Source: UBA1413 sp037447215 (lineage in GTDB: Bacteria; Bacteroidota; Bacteroidia; Bacteroidales; Prolixibacteraceae). From it: a stretch of DNA of 12,803 nucleotides. Each line of letters opens with the position of its first letter. Position 1 is the stretch's first letter. Of this stretch, positions 1 through 6,820 are shown one piece after another. The notes under the pieces were generated by a model, which saw only the letters and a program-made list of their open reading frames with translations, was not told where the DNA came from and did not search any database. A program made the translations under genes and the position numbers. Location: contig JBBIHB010000068.1 in the NCBI GenBank assembly GCA_037447215.1, positions 1-12,803 on the forward strand, written 5' to 3'.

Positions 1-45
1 GGACAGTGTCTTCATCTATCATTATTTGTGTTTACACAATCTATA

Positions 46-288
46 TTATACTTCCCCTTGATTTTTATCTTCGTTTTTAATCTTTTCTCCAACACATCTA
101 CAGTTATCTATCACATCAGCAAATACTATATTACTCGGATACTTGAATGTTAGAATAAAACCTGCATCAACGGTATCATGACGTGTAGTCCACGAGTTAT
201 TATCTTTTTCAATAATGCTTGTTTCAGGCGATTTCATCGAGCAGGAAAACAACATTATAGCTACAAAAAATCCAATTATATATTTCAT
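46..288 (-). CDS. Small lipoprotein, candidate immunity protein of the RHS tip
   Basis: An 80-residue protein starting MKYIIGFFVAIMLFSCS. A basic N-terminus, a hydrophobic stretch and the lipobox LFSC (Cys16) indicate a signal peptidase II lipoprotein, so it should be anchored facing the periplasm. The mature part contains FKYPSN and a Cys pair in DNCRCVGE, and ends in a lysine- and glutamate-rich tail. I do not recognise a named family with certainty. It begins 18 bases after the stop of the upstream RHS gene on the same strand, which is the usual position of an immunity gene. A lipidated periplasmic protein would suit a toxin that attacks peptidoglycan. That role is inferred from position and localisation only. 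The protein is short, and it may be the N-terminal part of a longer lipoprotein cut by a premature stop at 46-48. The 45 bases beyond it are too few to decide. Confidence 0.6.
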   Translation of the reverse strand: MKYIIGFFVAIMLFSCSMKSPETSIIEKDNNSWTTRHDTVDAGFILTFKYPSNIVFADVIDNCRCVGEKIKNEDKNQGEV

Positions 289-306
289 TGCTTCTTTCGA
301 ATTAGA

Positions 307-1725
307 TTACTTCTTTTTTGCAGGGAAAGAATACCATGTCATACCTGAATAATTTGGATTTTGAAAACTGTTCAACTGACCAGGTCCAATGTTAGTAGCT
401 CTAAAACTTCCATTAACATTTGTTGTTTTTCCACCGCCAATTTGTTTCTTTTCAATTACCTTACCAGTAGCATCATAACGAGTTATGTCAAATGTTTTTG
501 TAGTCATTGTAACAACATGACCACCATTTGCCCCAACTACCAAATTACCTTTGGCTGCTGATACTTGTGCATTTGCCACAGATGTTTCAGCTGTTAAATT
601 GCTTGCCAAATTCGATGTTATATCGCGAGCTAAAGAGTTCCTGTTAACTATATTAATGTTATCTACGGTCTGTCCTTGTGCTTTAACTGCTGATTCATAA
701 GTACGTCCAACAAAATTTACTGATTGATTACATTTTGTGTAGTTGTTAGTTACATAATCTTGTGCCCCTGTTATTGCTCCTTCTATACTGATTTCATTTT
801 TTCCTCCTTGGTCATTATAGCCAATAAATTCGAAATATTCATTTGTTTGATTTGTTCCTTTAAGTTGGAATACCGCATTAGAACCATCTTCTACATGGCT
901 AATAGTATTTCCGTCTTTATCTTTAAAATCAGTGTCTAAAGCACCGTCCGGGTCTATGTTCATAATCGGGTTGCAGCGCATAGCATTGTATGGTGTCCAT
1001 TCAACTCGTAAATGTGCATTAGGGTCAACAGTATTCCACCTTCCCAATTGCGGGTCATAGAACCTTGCCCCGTAATCGTACCAATACAAATTAAAATCGT
1101 CCTGGATTTCTTTGCCATTGTAGAGGTATTTGTTGGTGCCGGTGCCTGCGCTAAACTGGCTTATCTCTAACCCAAAAGGATAATACCCTTTTTGCTGGAT
1201 AACTTCGGCCAGGTTGTTGGCGCCTTTTTTAATTACCACCCTTACGTTGCCTAAATGGTCGGTAAGGTTGTCTTCGTAAATCCAGTTGCTCCCATCCTTT
1301 ACAGCCCTGCCATAAGGCGTTATCAAATATTTTAAAGAACGTACCCCGCTTGTGGTTTCATAGATATACGGCCCGCAGTAATCTGTTTTGGTCAGGGTGC
1401 CATTGTCTTCAACCCGTTTGCGGAGCTTTGCAACATCAAAATTATAATAATAATTGATCCTTCTATTATTTCCCGCCCAGTAATTTTCTTCTTTCGGCAG
1501 GTTAAAAAGGTTATAGTCAATGTTGATCAGCTTATTGGTTTCTTGTATAAGGTTCCCATTCTGATCGTATATGAAACCCCCAATCTGAGAGGTACTCCCC
1601 GGGTAATCGGTGACGTTGGGGATATCGCCTGCCAGATCGGTTATAAGGTTAATCTTGTTCCCTGTGTATTGGGTCGTAATCCTGTCAATATAACTCCCGG
1701 CCTTGTTAAAACGGTTAACGGTCAA
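307..1725 (-). CDS. RHS repeat-associated core protein fragment with variable C-terminal toxin-like domain (5'-truncated)
   Basis: A 472-residue reading from a TTG at 1725. Residues 1-110 resemble RHS/YD repeats (YTGNKI..ITD, YDQNGNLI). The RHS-associated core follows at about 155-261: DHLGNVRVVIKKG, YYPFGLE, YLYNGKEIQDDFNLYWYDYG, ARFYDPQLGRWNTVDP, ending at the DPDG hinge (258-261). RHS proteins form a shell around a variable C-terminal effector. Here that part is residues 262-472, with KCNQSVNFVGRTY (Cys332) and GANGGHVVTM (His403), a Cys/His arrangement like papain or NlpC/P60 amidases. RHS-like sequence continues upstream of the TTG (..NYTNSHNGNLL) as far as an in-frame TAA at 1795-1797, with no ATG. 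This is therefore the 3' end of a once longer gene, whose usual full length exceeds 1000 residues. The RHS identity is firm. The toxin chemistry is an inference. Confidence 0.85.
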   Translation of the reverse strand: MTVNRFNKAGSYIDRITTQYTGNKINLITDLAGDIPNVTDYPGSTSQIGGFIYDQNGNLIQETNKLINIDYNLFNLPKEENYWAGNNRRINYYYNFDVAKLRKRVEDNGTLTKTDYCGPYIYETTSGVRSLKYLITPYGRAVKDGSNWIYEDNLTDHLGNVRVVIKKGANNLAEVIQQKGYYPFGLEISQFSAGTGTNKYLYNGKEIQDDFNLYWYDYGARFYDPQLGRWNTVDPNAHLRVEWTPYNAMRCNPIMNIDPDGALDTDFKDKDGNTISHVEDGSNAVFQLKGTNQTNEYFEFIGYNDQGGKNEISIEGAITGAQDYVTNNYTKCNQSVNFVGRTYESAVKAQGQTVDNINIVNRNSLARDITSNLASNLTAETSVANAQVSAAKGNLVVGANGGHVVTMTTKTFDITRYDATGKVIEKKQIGGGKTTNVNGSFRATNIGPGQLNSFQNPNYSGMTWYSFPAKKK

Positions 1726-1856
1726 AAGGTTCCCGTTGTGGCTGTTGGTGTAATTTGCATCAAGTCCATTGGCGGTTACGCCGCTTTTGTAACTTTACCA
1801 TAATGTAAGCGGGATTGATTGACGGATGGGCATAGTGATTTTTACCCTCCTCATAC

Positions 1857-1864
1857 TATCTTTG
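1857..1864 (+). promoter_or_regulatory. Bacteroidota -7 promoter box (TATCTTTG) for the glycosyltransferase operon
   Basis: TATCTTTG matches the Bacteroidota sigma-factor -7 consensus TAnnTTTG exactly. It lies 20 bases before the glycosyltransferase ATG at 1884, which implies a very short leader. The upstream -33 element is weak: only a T-run at about 1839-1843 at the expected spacing. There is no clear Shine-Dalgarno sequence before the ATG, which is common in this phylum. Confidence 0.5.
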
Positions 1865-1883
1865 CCATAAAACTATCTTTATA

Positions 1884-3011
1884 ATGGTAATTGTTGTCAA
1901 TACTCGTTTGTTACTGAAAAACAGGCTCGAAGGCATCGGATGGTTTACGTATGAAACGTTAAAACGGATTACAAGTAATCATCCCGAACATCAATTTATT
2001 TTTCTTTTCGACAGAAAGTACGATGAGGAATTTGTATTTGCAGAGAATGTAAAACCTGTTGTTGTCTGGCCGCCAACCCGCCATGTATCCCTCATCTATT
2101 TATGGTTTAACTGGCGGATTCCGGGAATATTAAAAAAATATAAGGCTGATGTTTTTGTAAGTCCGGATGGGAACTTGTCGCTACACACAAAAATTCCTCA
2201 ACTGGCAGTCATCCACGACATTAATTTTGTTCACCGCCCAAAGGACCTGCCCCCTGTGGTTGCAAAATACTACAACTACTTTTTCCCCCGGTTTGCACGC
2301 AAAGCAAAAAAACTGGTTACTGTTTCTTTGTTTTCGAAAAATGATATTTACGAAAATTTTGATATTCCTGCCCATAAAATTGAGGTTGTTTACAATGGTT
2401 GCAACAACGAATATTCTCCCATATCGGAAAAGGAAGTTGCAGCAACAAGGTCGGAATATAGTTCGGGCGAACCCTATTTTTTGTTTATCGGGGCGCTTCA
2501 TCCCCGCAAGAACGTTGAGGGTTTGCTGAGGGCTTTCGATTTATACCGGTTAAAGGCCAACTCAAAAGTAAAATTGCTGTTAGTGGGGGGCCAGATGTTT
2601 AAAACCTCATCCATTTCAGAAACATTGAATAAGATGCAGTTTAAAGAAGAAGTAATATTCACAGGCCGACTTCCGACAACCGGACTTAAAAAGGTACTTG
2701 GCGGTGCGCTCGCCCTCACATTTGTACCTTTCTTCGAAGGGTTTGGCATTCCTGTCCTTGAGGCATTTTCTGCCGGTATTCCGGTAATTTGTTCCAATAC
2801 AACATCGTTGCCCGAAGTAGGTGGTGACGCCGTATGGTATGTCAATCCTGAAAAGGAGGAAGAGATTGCTGAAGCCATGCACCAGATCAGCCACAACCCC
2901 AAACTTCGAAACACATTAGTTGAGAAGGGAAACCATCAGCTAAAAAAGTTTAGCTGGGACGACAGTGCTGAAAAACTTTGGAAGATTATTGAGCAAACTG
3001 GCCGGCTATGA
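1884..3011 (+). CDS. Glycosyltransferase, GT4-type (GT-B fold)
   Basis: A 375-residue protein without signal peptide or clear membrane segment, so a cytoplasmic or membrane-peripheral enzyme. It should move a sugar from a nucleotide-sugar donor, probably to a cell-surface glycan. The N-terminal acceptor domain (about 1-180) starts VIVVNTRLLL, has a glycine patch EGIGWFTYE, and carries LAVIHDINF (His111). The C-terminal donor domain begins at about 196 with YFLFIGALHPRKN (Arg208, Lys209), then LLLVGG and VIFTGRL. It has the EX7E signature in FFEGFGIPVLEAFSAGIPV (Glu285, Glu293), which binds the donor, followed by SLPEVGGDA. The length fits GT4 mannosyl- or rhamnosyltransferase relatives. Substrate cannot be read from sequence. 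Its stop overlaps the rnhB start (ATGA, 3008-3011), so the two are translationally coupled. Confidence 0.9.
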   Translation: MVIVVNTRLLLKNRLEGIGWFTYETLKRITSNHPEHQFIFLFDRKYDEEFVFAENVKPVVVWPPTRHVSLIYLWFNWRIPGILKKYKADVFVSPDGNLSLHTKIPQLAVIHDINFVHRPKDLPPVVAKYYNYFFPRFARKAKKLVTVSLFSKNDIYENFDIPAHKIEVVYNGCNNEYSPISEKEVAATRSEYSSGEPYFLFIGALHPRKNVEGLLRAFDLYRLKANSKVKLLLVGGQMFKTSSISETLNKMQFKEEVIFTGRLPTTGLKKVLGGALALTFVPFFEGFGIPVLEAFSAGIPVICSNTTSLPEVGGDAVWYVNPEKEEEIAEAMHQISHNPKLRNTLVEKGNHQLKKFSWDDSAEKLWKIIEQTGRL

Positions 3012-3607
3012 CATTGCTATCGGGCATTCATTCAGATTTGATAGAGGCTGGCTGCGATGAGGCCGGCCGAGGCTGCCTGGCAGGGCCTGTAACCGCATCG
3101 GCAGTCATTCTCCCCCCCAACTTTGATCACCCCATGCTCAACGATTCAAAACAACTTTCTGAAAAACAACGCAATATTTTACGACTTATTATTGAAAATG
3201 AGGCCCTCGCATGGGCAGTTGCCGTTGTGCAGCCCGCCGAAATTGATGAGATAAATATCCAGAATGCAAGTTTTAAAGCCATGATTCTGGCGGTTGAGCA
3301 GCTTAGAATCAGGCCACAGCATTTGCTGATCGACGGTAACCGGTTCCGGAATACAACCGGAATACCACACACCTGCATCATAAAAGGTGATGCCAGGTTT
3401 ATGCCAATTGCAGCAGCTTCGGTATTGGCTAAAACACACCGCGACGAATACATGAAAAGTCTGCACGATCATCATCCTGTATATCAATGGAATAAAAATA
3501 AGGGTTATCCAACTGAGCAACATCGGAAAGCAATTATTAAACATGGTTTGACCAATTGGCACCGAAAATCATTCAGGCTTACCGATCCTCAATATTCAAT
3601 TTGGTAA
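3008..3607 (+). CDS. rnhB: Ribonuclease HII
   Basis: A 199-residue type 2 RNase H. It cleaves the RNA strand of RNA-DNA hybrids and incises 5' of single ribonucleotides misincorporated into DNA, in the cytoplasm with Mg2+ or Mn2+. The conserved blocks appear in order: AGCDEAGRGCLAGPV (Asp17, Glu18), LNDSKQLSEKQR, LLIDGNRF (Asp109), and IIKGDARFMPIAAASVLAKTHRD (Asp128), giving the full D-E-D-D active site. The GRG motif that recognises the ribose 2'-hydroxyl is at 20-22. The C-terminus holds YQWNKNKGYPTEQHRKAI, typical of the family. Length is normal for bacterial RNase HII. The start ATG overlaps the glycosyltransferase stop by four bases. Confidence 0.97.
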   Translation: MTLLSGIHSDLIEAGCDEAGRGCLAGPVTASAVILPPNFDHPMLNDSKQLSEKQRNILRLIIENEALAWAVAVVQPAEIDEINIQNASFKAMILAVEQLRIRPQHLLIDGNRFRNTTGIPHTCIIKGDARFMPIAAASVLAKTHRDEYMKSLHDHHPVYQWNKNKGYPTEQHRKAIIKHGLTNWHRKSFRLTDPQYSIW

Positions 3608-3677
3608 GTCATGTTGTTTGGTAAGATTTTTGTAATGAGCAGCTGGGGGTTTGAAAATCATTAAATTAACAGAATAT

Positions 3678-4706
3678 ATGAAATCATTCATAACTGCACT
3701 TATTTTGGTTTTTATTGTTGCTTCCTGTTCGCACCAAGGACAGCAAATGATGCACAAGAATATAACAGGTAAAGCCGGAGAACTTGTTATTGTGATTTCG
3801 AATAAGTCATGGGATGATATACCGGGAAACCTTTTGCGGCAAACACTAGCACAGCCTCAGTATTCATTGCCACAGGACGAACCTTTGTTCGATTTGATTT
3901 CTGTCCCTCATGAGGCCTTCAAGGAGATATTCCAAACAACCCGGAATATTATTCAGACCCGCATTTCGCCAATTATTGAAAACCCTGGCGTCACTTTTAC
4001 CGATAATGTGTGGGCATTCCCTCAGGCTACAGTTCAGATCAATGCAAGGACAAACGAAGAATTTGAAACCCTCTTCAGGGAATATTCCGACAAAATAATT
4101 GCCTATTTCCTCAGGGCAGAAAGGGATAGGCTTGCCGGAAATTACCTCAATTATCATGATGAAGCAGTGTTGAATACCTTATCATCAAAATATGATATCA
4201 ATCTCCATGTGCCCCCCGGGTTCAGAATTACTGAGGAAAAAGAAAATTTTGTCTGGATCAGGTATGAAACTCCCGAAATATCGCAGGCAATTTTTGTTTA
4301 CTGGTTCCCTTATACCTCCGACAGTACTTTCTCTTTCAATTACCTGATAAACAAGCGCGATAGTGTGTTGAAAAAAAATGTTCCGGGCCCACTTGAAGGA
4401 ACCTATATGGCTACTGAAAGGCGTGTTGATCCTTTATTTCAGATAATCAGGCATAACGGAAACTATGCGGCCGATACCAGGGGATTATGGCGGTTACAAA
4501 ACGATTTCATGGGTGGTCCTTTTATTATGCTTGCCGAATTGGATGCTTATCGGCAAAGGGTTGTTGTTGCCGATGGTTATGTGTATGCACCAAGTAAAAA
4601 CAAACGAAATTTTACCCGGCAGGTCGAAGCTATGGTTTACTCCATGCGTTTTAATGACCAGGAAAAAAACGACAGGTTAAACAGCCAGGCAAATATGGGG
4701 AACTGA
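3678..4706 (+). CDS. DUF4837 family lipoprotein
   Basis: A 342-residue protein from the ATG at 3678. An in-frame TTG at 3651 would add nine residues, but the ATG places a clean lipoprotein signal (MKSFITALILVFIVASCS, lipobox Cys17) at the very N-terminus, so I prefer it. Body features are GKAGELVIVISNKSWDD, LPQDEPLFDLISVPHEAF, TRNIIQTRISP, VWAFPQATVQI, and a C-terminal RQVEAMVYSMRF. This pattern agrees with DUF4837, a Bacteroidota-restricted lipoprotein family of unknown function. No enzymatic motif is visible. The gene follows rnhB after 70 bases, with a G-run just before the TTG, and probably belongs to the same transcript. The family call comes from remembered pattern and not from a search. 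Confidence 0.8.
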   Translation: MKSFITALILVFIVASCSHQGQQMMHKNITGKAGELVIVISNKSWDDIPGNLLRQTLAQPQYSLPQDEPLFDLISVPHEAFKEIFQTTRNIIQTRISPIIENPGVTFTDNVWAFPQATVQINARTNEEFETLFREYSDKIIAYFLRAERDRLAGNYLNYHDEAVLNTLSSKYDINLHVPPGFRITEEKENFVWIRYETPEISQAIFVYWFPYTSDSTFSFNYLINKRDSVLKKNVPGPLEGTYMATERRVDPLFQIIRHNGNYAADTRGLWRLQNDFMGGPFIMLAELDAYRQRVVVADGYVYAPSKNKRNFTRQVEAMVYSMRFNDQEKNDRLNSQANMGN

Positions 4707-4889
4707 GAGAAAGGGAAAAGCAAAGAAAAGTATTTAGCTGTAGGAGGTGGTAGCAATCATTAAAAAAGGCAAACACGGATTTATTATAGGTAGAAAAAGA
4801 AAAAGGAGATGGTGAAAAACTTTATATCTTTAACCCTGCATTGACAATTTTAATATTGACTGCTTTTTTTTATCAATAAATCAAATTTT
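4707..4889 (+). other. Intergenic spacer between the DUF4837 and PIG-L genes
   Basis: A purine-rich stretch of 183 bases. ATTGAC is repeated directly at 4840-4845 and 4855-4860, and TATCTTTA occurs near 4824, one base off the -7 box TAnnTTTG. No convincing hairpin terminator was found. A ten-codon reading after AAGGAG (start near 4811) ends at once and is probably not a gene. A promoter for the deacetylase probably lies here but cannot be placed with confidence. Confidence 0.35.
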
Positions 4890-5768
4890 ATGAGACAGAT
4901 TGTTGTGTTAATTTCGGTTATGATGTTTGCCTGCCTAACCACTTTTTCTCAGGAAAACAAAATCAATGTGGTAGTAATTGGGGCACACCCCGACGATTGT
5001 GATATAAAAGCCGGTGGTATGGCCATACTTTTCACTGAAATGGGACACAATGTTCTGTTTGTGTCGGTTACCAATGGCGATGCCGGTCATCACCAAATGG
5101 GAGGCGGGGCATTGGCCAAACGCCGAATGGCCGAATCGGAAGAGGCCGGAAGACGTTTTGGGGTAAAATATGTTGTACTCGACAATCACGATGGGGAATT
5201 ATTTCCATATCTTCATATCCGGCTCGATTTAATCAGGCTTATCAGACAATGGAATGCCGATGTTGTGATCAGCCACAGACCAAACGATTATCATCCCGAT
5301 CACCGCAATGCTTCTATCCTTGTTCAGGATGCCGCTTATATGGTGATCGTACCCAATGTTGCCCCTGACACTCCACCACTTGAAAAAAACCCTGTTTTTC
5401 TCTATATGGAAGACCGTTTTCAACGGCCAAATCCTTTCAGGCCTGATATTTCAATTGATATTTCAAGGGTTCTTGACAAGAAATATTACGGTATGGCAGC
5501 CCATGAATCTCAATTTTTTGAATGGTTGCCCTGGACTTCGGGACGCCTTTCTGAAGTTCCAAAAAGTCCTTCCGAAAGATTGGACTGGTTGAAGAAAACC
5601 CGTCGTTCTGAAATCTCATCTGCTGTCAGGGAAAATCTCGAAAAATGGTATGGAATTGAAAAAGCAAAAAATATTTCCGCTGCCGAAGCTTTTGAAATCT
5701 GCGAATATGGAAGACGTCCTTCTGATGAGGAAATAAGAAGACTTTTCCCAATGATTTCTTCACGGTAA
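4890..5768 (+). CDS. Secreted PIG-L/LmbE family zinc deacetylase
   Basis: A 292-residue protein with a signal peptide (MRQIVVLISVMMFACLTTFS, cleavage probably just before QENK), so it is likely exported. The family removes N-acetyl groups from amino sugars and related glycoconjugates using one zinc ion. The first motif is VVVIGAHPDDCDIKAGG, with zinc ligands His33 and Asp36 and base Asp35. The second is SHRPNDYHPDHRNAS, with zinc ligand His138. The conserved AHESQF (His205) follows in the C-terminal half. All catalytic residues are intact and the length is usual. Substrate cannot be inferred: relatives act on GlcNAc-inositol, bacillithiol or mycothiol precursors, chitobiose, or antibiotic intermediates. 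An exported copy suggests a cell-envelope or dietary glycan rather than a cytoplasmic thiol pathway. Confidence 0.9.
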   Translation: MRQIVVLISVMMFACLTTFSQENKINVVVIGAHPDDCDIKAGGMAILFTEMGHNVLFVSVTNGDAGHHQMGGGALAKRRMAESEEAGRRFGVKYVVLDNHDGELFPYLHIRLDLIRLIRQWNADVVISHRPNDYHPDHRNASILVQDAAYMVIVPNVAPDTPPLEKNPVFLYMEDRFQRPNPFRPDISIDISRVLDKKYYGMAAHESQFFEWLPWTSGRLSEVPKSPSERLDWLKKTRRSEISSAVRENLEKWYGIEKAKNISAAEAFEICEYGRRPSDEEIRRLFPMISSR

Positions 5769-5787
5769 GAATATCTTTTGTGGAAAG

Positions 5788-5822
5788 TTTTTGAAAAAAA
5801 TTGACACAAATTTGTATTTTTT
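5788..5822 (+). promoter_or_regulatory. Possible promoter of the fasciclin gene
   Basis: A TTTTTG (5788-5793) resembles the Bacteroidota -33 element. After 21 bases comes TATTTTTT (5815-5822), which differs from TAnnTTTG only at the last base. The pair would give a leader of roughly 60 bases before the ATG at 5890. The region is very AT-rich, so a chance match is possible. Confidence 0.3.
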
Positions 5823-5889
5823 TACAATTTCCCCTGAACCAATTCGAAATTCATTTTGTTTTATGATTTAAAGCAAAACATAAACAAAA

Positions 5890-6669
5890 ATGCTAAATTT
5901 TACAATTAAATTAAGAAAAGCCCTGAAAGATTTCAGATTTTTGGTAATTATAGCTTTGGTTTTGGTTACTTCTATTGATGCCAGGGCTCAAGTATATTCA
6001 CTGTAGTGAATGTGATTGTGAGCAGCGAAGTTAACAATACCCTTGAAGCAGCCATAGTTGCAGTCGGACTGGTTGAAACGCTCCAGGGTAAAAGACAGTT
6101 CCCAGTTTTTGCACCCACCGATGAAGCCTATGCAGCCCTTCCTGACGGGACATTAGAAGCTTTATTGGCCAAACCGTCAGGTACTCTTAATCACATTTTC
6201 AAGTACTACATGCTTGCTGGTAAAATAATGTCCACTGACTTGTCCGGCGGTATGACCTCAGAAACATTGTCAGGTAACAATATTTCTGTACCCCTAAGTT
6301 CAGTAGGAGTATTTATCAATGATTCCAAAGTAATTATTTCAGATATCCGGACTGACAATGGTGTTGTTCATGTGATTGGCACTGTATTGGTTCCAGGGAT
6401 TCCGACCAGGATGTCTTCTGAAATTCCGGAAATATCTGAATTCAGGTTGTATTCAAATCCTGCAACTGTGAATATAACCATCGACCCTTCAGGGATTGAT
6501 ATGTTATCCCTTGCTACGGTAAGTATAGTCAGGATGTATTGAAGTTTTATTTCAGAAATTTCTATGCAGTTGTCCGTTATATTATAACATCTCCAATTTG
6601 AATAGTGGTTTGTATTTAGTTGTGCTCAAACTAAATAATCGTTTTAGCACTGAGAAACTGATTGTCAGG
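5890..6669 (+). pseudogene. Fasciclin-domain T9SS-secreted protein gene, frameshifted at three points
   Basis: The pieces of one secreted protein lie in order but in three frames. Piece 1, from ATG 5890, is a signal peptide (LVIIALVLVTSIDARAQ) that hits TAG at 6004-6006. Piece 2, in a different frame open from 5979, begins SSIFTVVNVIVSSE and holds the whole fasciclin domain plus the start of a sorting domain (FRLYSNPAT), ending at TGA 6540-6542. Piece 3 (frame from 6524) reads YSQDVLKFYFRNF. Piece 4 (about 6583-6669) reads YNISNLNSGLYLVVLK and ends EKLIVR, the typical end of a T9SS type A sorting domain. Each switch goes the same way, as if one base had been lost each time, near 5990, 6522 and 6580. 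Restoring one A at 5989-5991 joins signal peptide to domain as ARAQSIFTVV. The cause could be real decay or homopolymer errors in the assembly. The gene was probably about 260 residues. Confidence 0.75.
6006..6542 (+). CDS. Fasciclin (FAS1) domain, open middle part of the broken gene
   Basis: The longest open piece: 178 residues if begun at the GTG at 6006, although the frame is open from 5979 and family alignment favours the upstream residues SIFTVV. The FAS1 fold spans about 1-130, with the H1 box FPVFAPTDEAYAALP (33-46) and the H2 box DNGVVHVIGTVLVPG (117-131). FAS1 domains mediate adhesion or ligand binding outside the cell. Residues 146-159 (FRLYSNPATVNITI) match the beginning of a T9SS C-terminal sorting domain, which then breaks off after VSIVRMY. 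The GTG is therefore unlikely to be a true start, and this piece alone has no export signal. If the flanking frameshifts are assembly errors, this is the core of an intact cell-surface protein. Confidence 0.7.
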   Translation: MNVIVSSEVNNTLEAAIVAVGLVETLQGKRQFPVFAPTDEAYAALPDGTLEALLAKPSGTLNHIFKYYMLAGKIMSTDLSGGMTSETLSGNNISVPLSSVGVFINDSKVIISDIRTDNGVVHVIGTVLVPGIPTRMSSEIPEISEFRLYSNPATVNITIDPSGIDMLSLATVSIVRMY

Positions 6670-6698
6670 TTAGGTGTAAGTTTTGATTATTTGTTTTT

Positions 6699-6731
6699 AT
6701 CCCCCTGTCGAAAGGCAGGGGGATTTTTTTT
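6699..6731 (+). terminator. Rho-independent terminator with GAAA tetraloop
   Basis: An 11-pair stem (6699-6709 with 6714-6724) includes ATCCCCCTG paired with CAGGGGGAT, one T-G wobble and a closing C-G. It is capped by the GNRA tetraloop GAAA (6710-6713) and followed by eight Ts (6724-6731). It ends transcription of the fasciclin gene and isolates the hydrolase gene downstream. There is no A-run on the left side, so it should act only on the plus strand. Confidence 0.88.
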
Positions 6732-6759
6732 GAAAATATTTTATATGATTCCAATTTTT

Positions 6760-6767
6760 TAACTTTG
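6760..6767 (+). promoter_or_regulatory. Bacteroidota -7 promoter box (TAACTTTG) for the hydrolase gene
   Basis: TAACTTTG fits TAnnTTTG exactly and lies just after the terminator, 54 bases before the ATG at 6821. No good -33 TTG is found at the usual distance: the nearest, at 6730-6732, is 27 bases away. The position right after a terminator supports a separate transcript for the hydrolase. Confidence 0.45.
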
Positions 6768-6820
6768 AATCTTTTATAGATTTTTAGTTTACATAAATTG
6801 ATTAAATTTTATTTTTTACG

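Noticed and set aside
361..939. Plus-strand open frames opposite the RHS tip
   Set aside because: They mirror the AT-rich tip on the other strand; no ribosome site, no family features.
1543..1803. Plus-strand open frame of 86 codons opposite the RHS gene
   Set aside because: It lies wholly antisense to RHS coding sequence, which has clear family motifs, and its translation resembles no protein family.
3651..3677. TTG start for the DUF4837 protein
   Set aside because: The G-run upstream is tempting, but the ATG at 3678 gives a standard lipoprotein signal peptide.
4811..4846. Ten- to eleven-codon reading after AAGGAG, before the PIG-L gene
   Set aside because: The spacing to the start is poor and the peptide ends in TGA after about ten residues. 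A leader peptide cannot be excluded, but there is no attenuator structure to support one.
5806..5815. Palindrome ACAAATTTGT followed by a T-run, as a terminator of the PIG-L gene
   Set aside because: The stem is AT-rich and has no loop, so it would not be stable; it more likely reflects the AT-rich promoter region.
6004..6006. Programmed ribosomal frameshift joining signal peptide and fasciclin domain
   Set aside because: No slippery heptamer or downstream pseudoknot is visible, and two further shifts occur in the same gene, so loss of bases is the simpler explanation.
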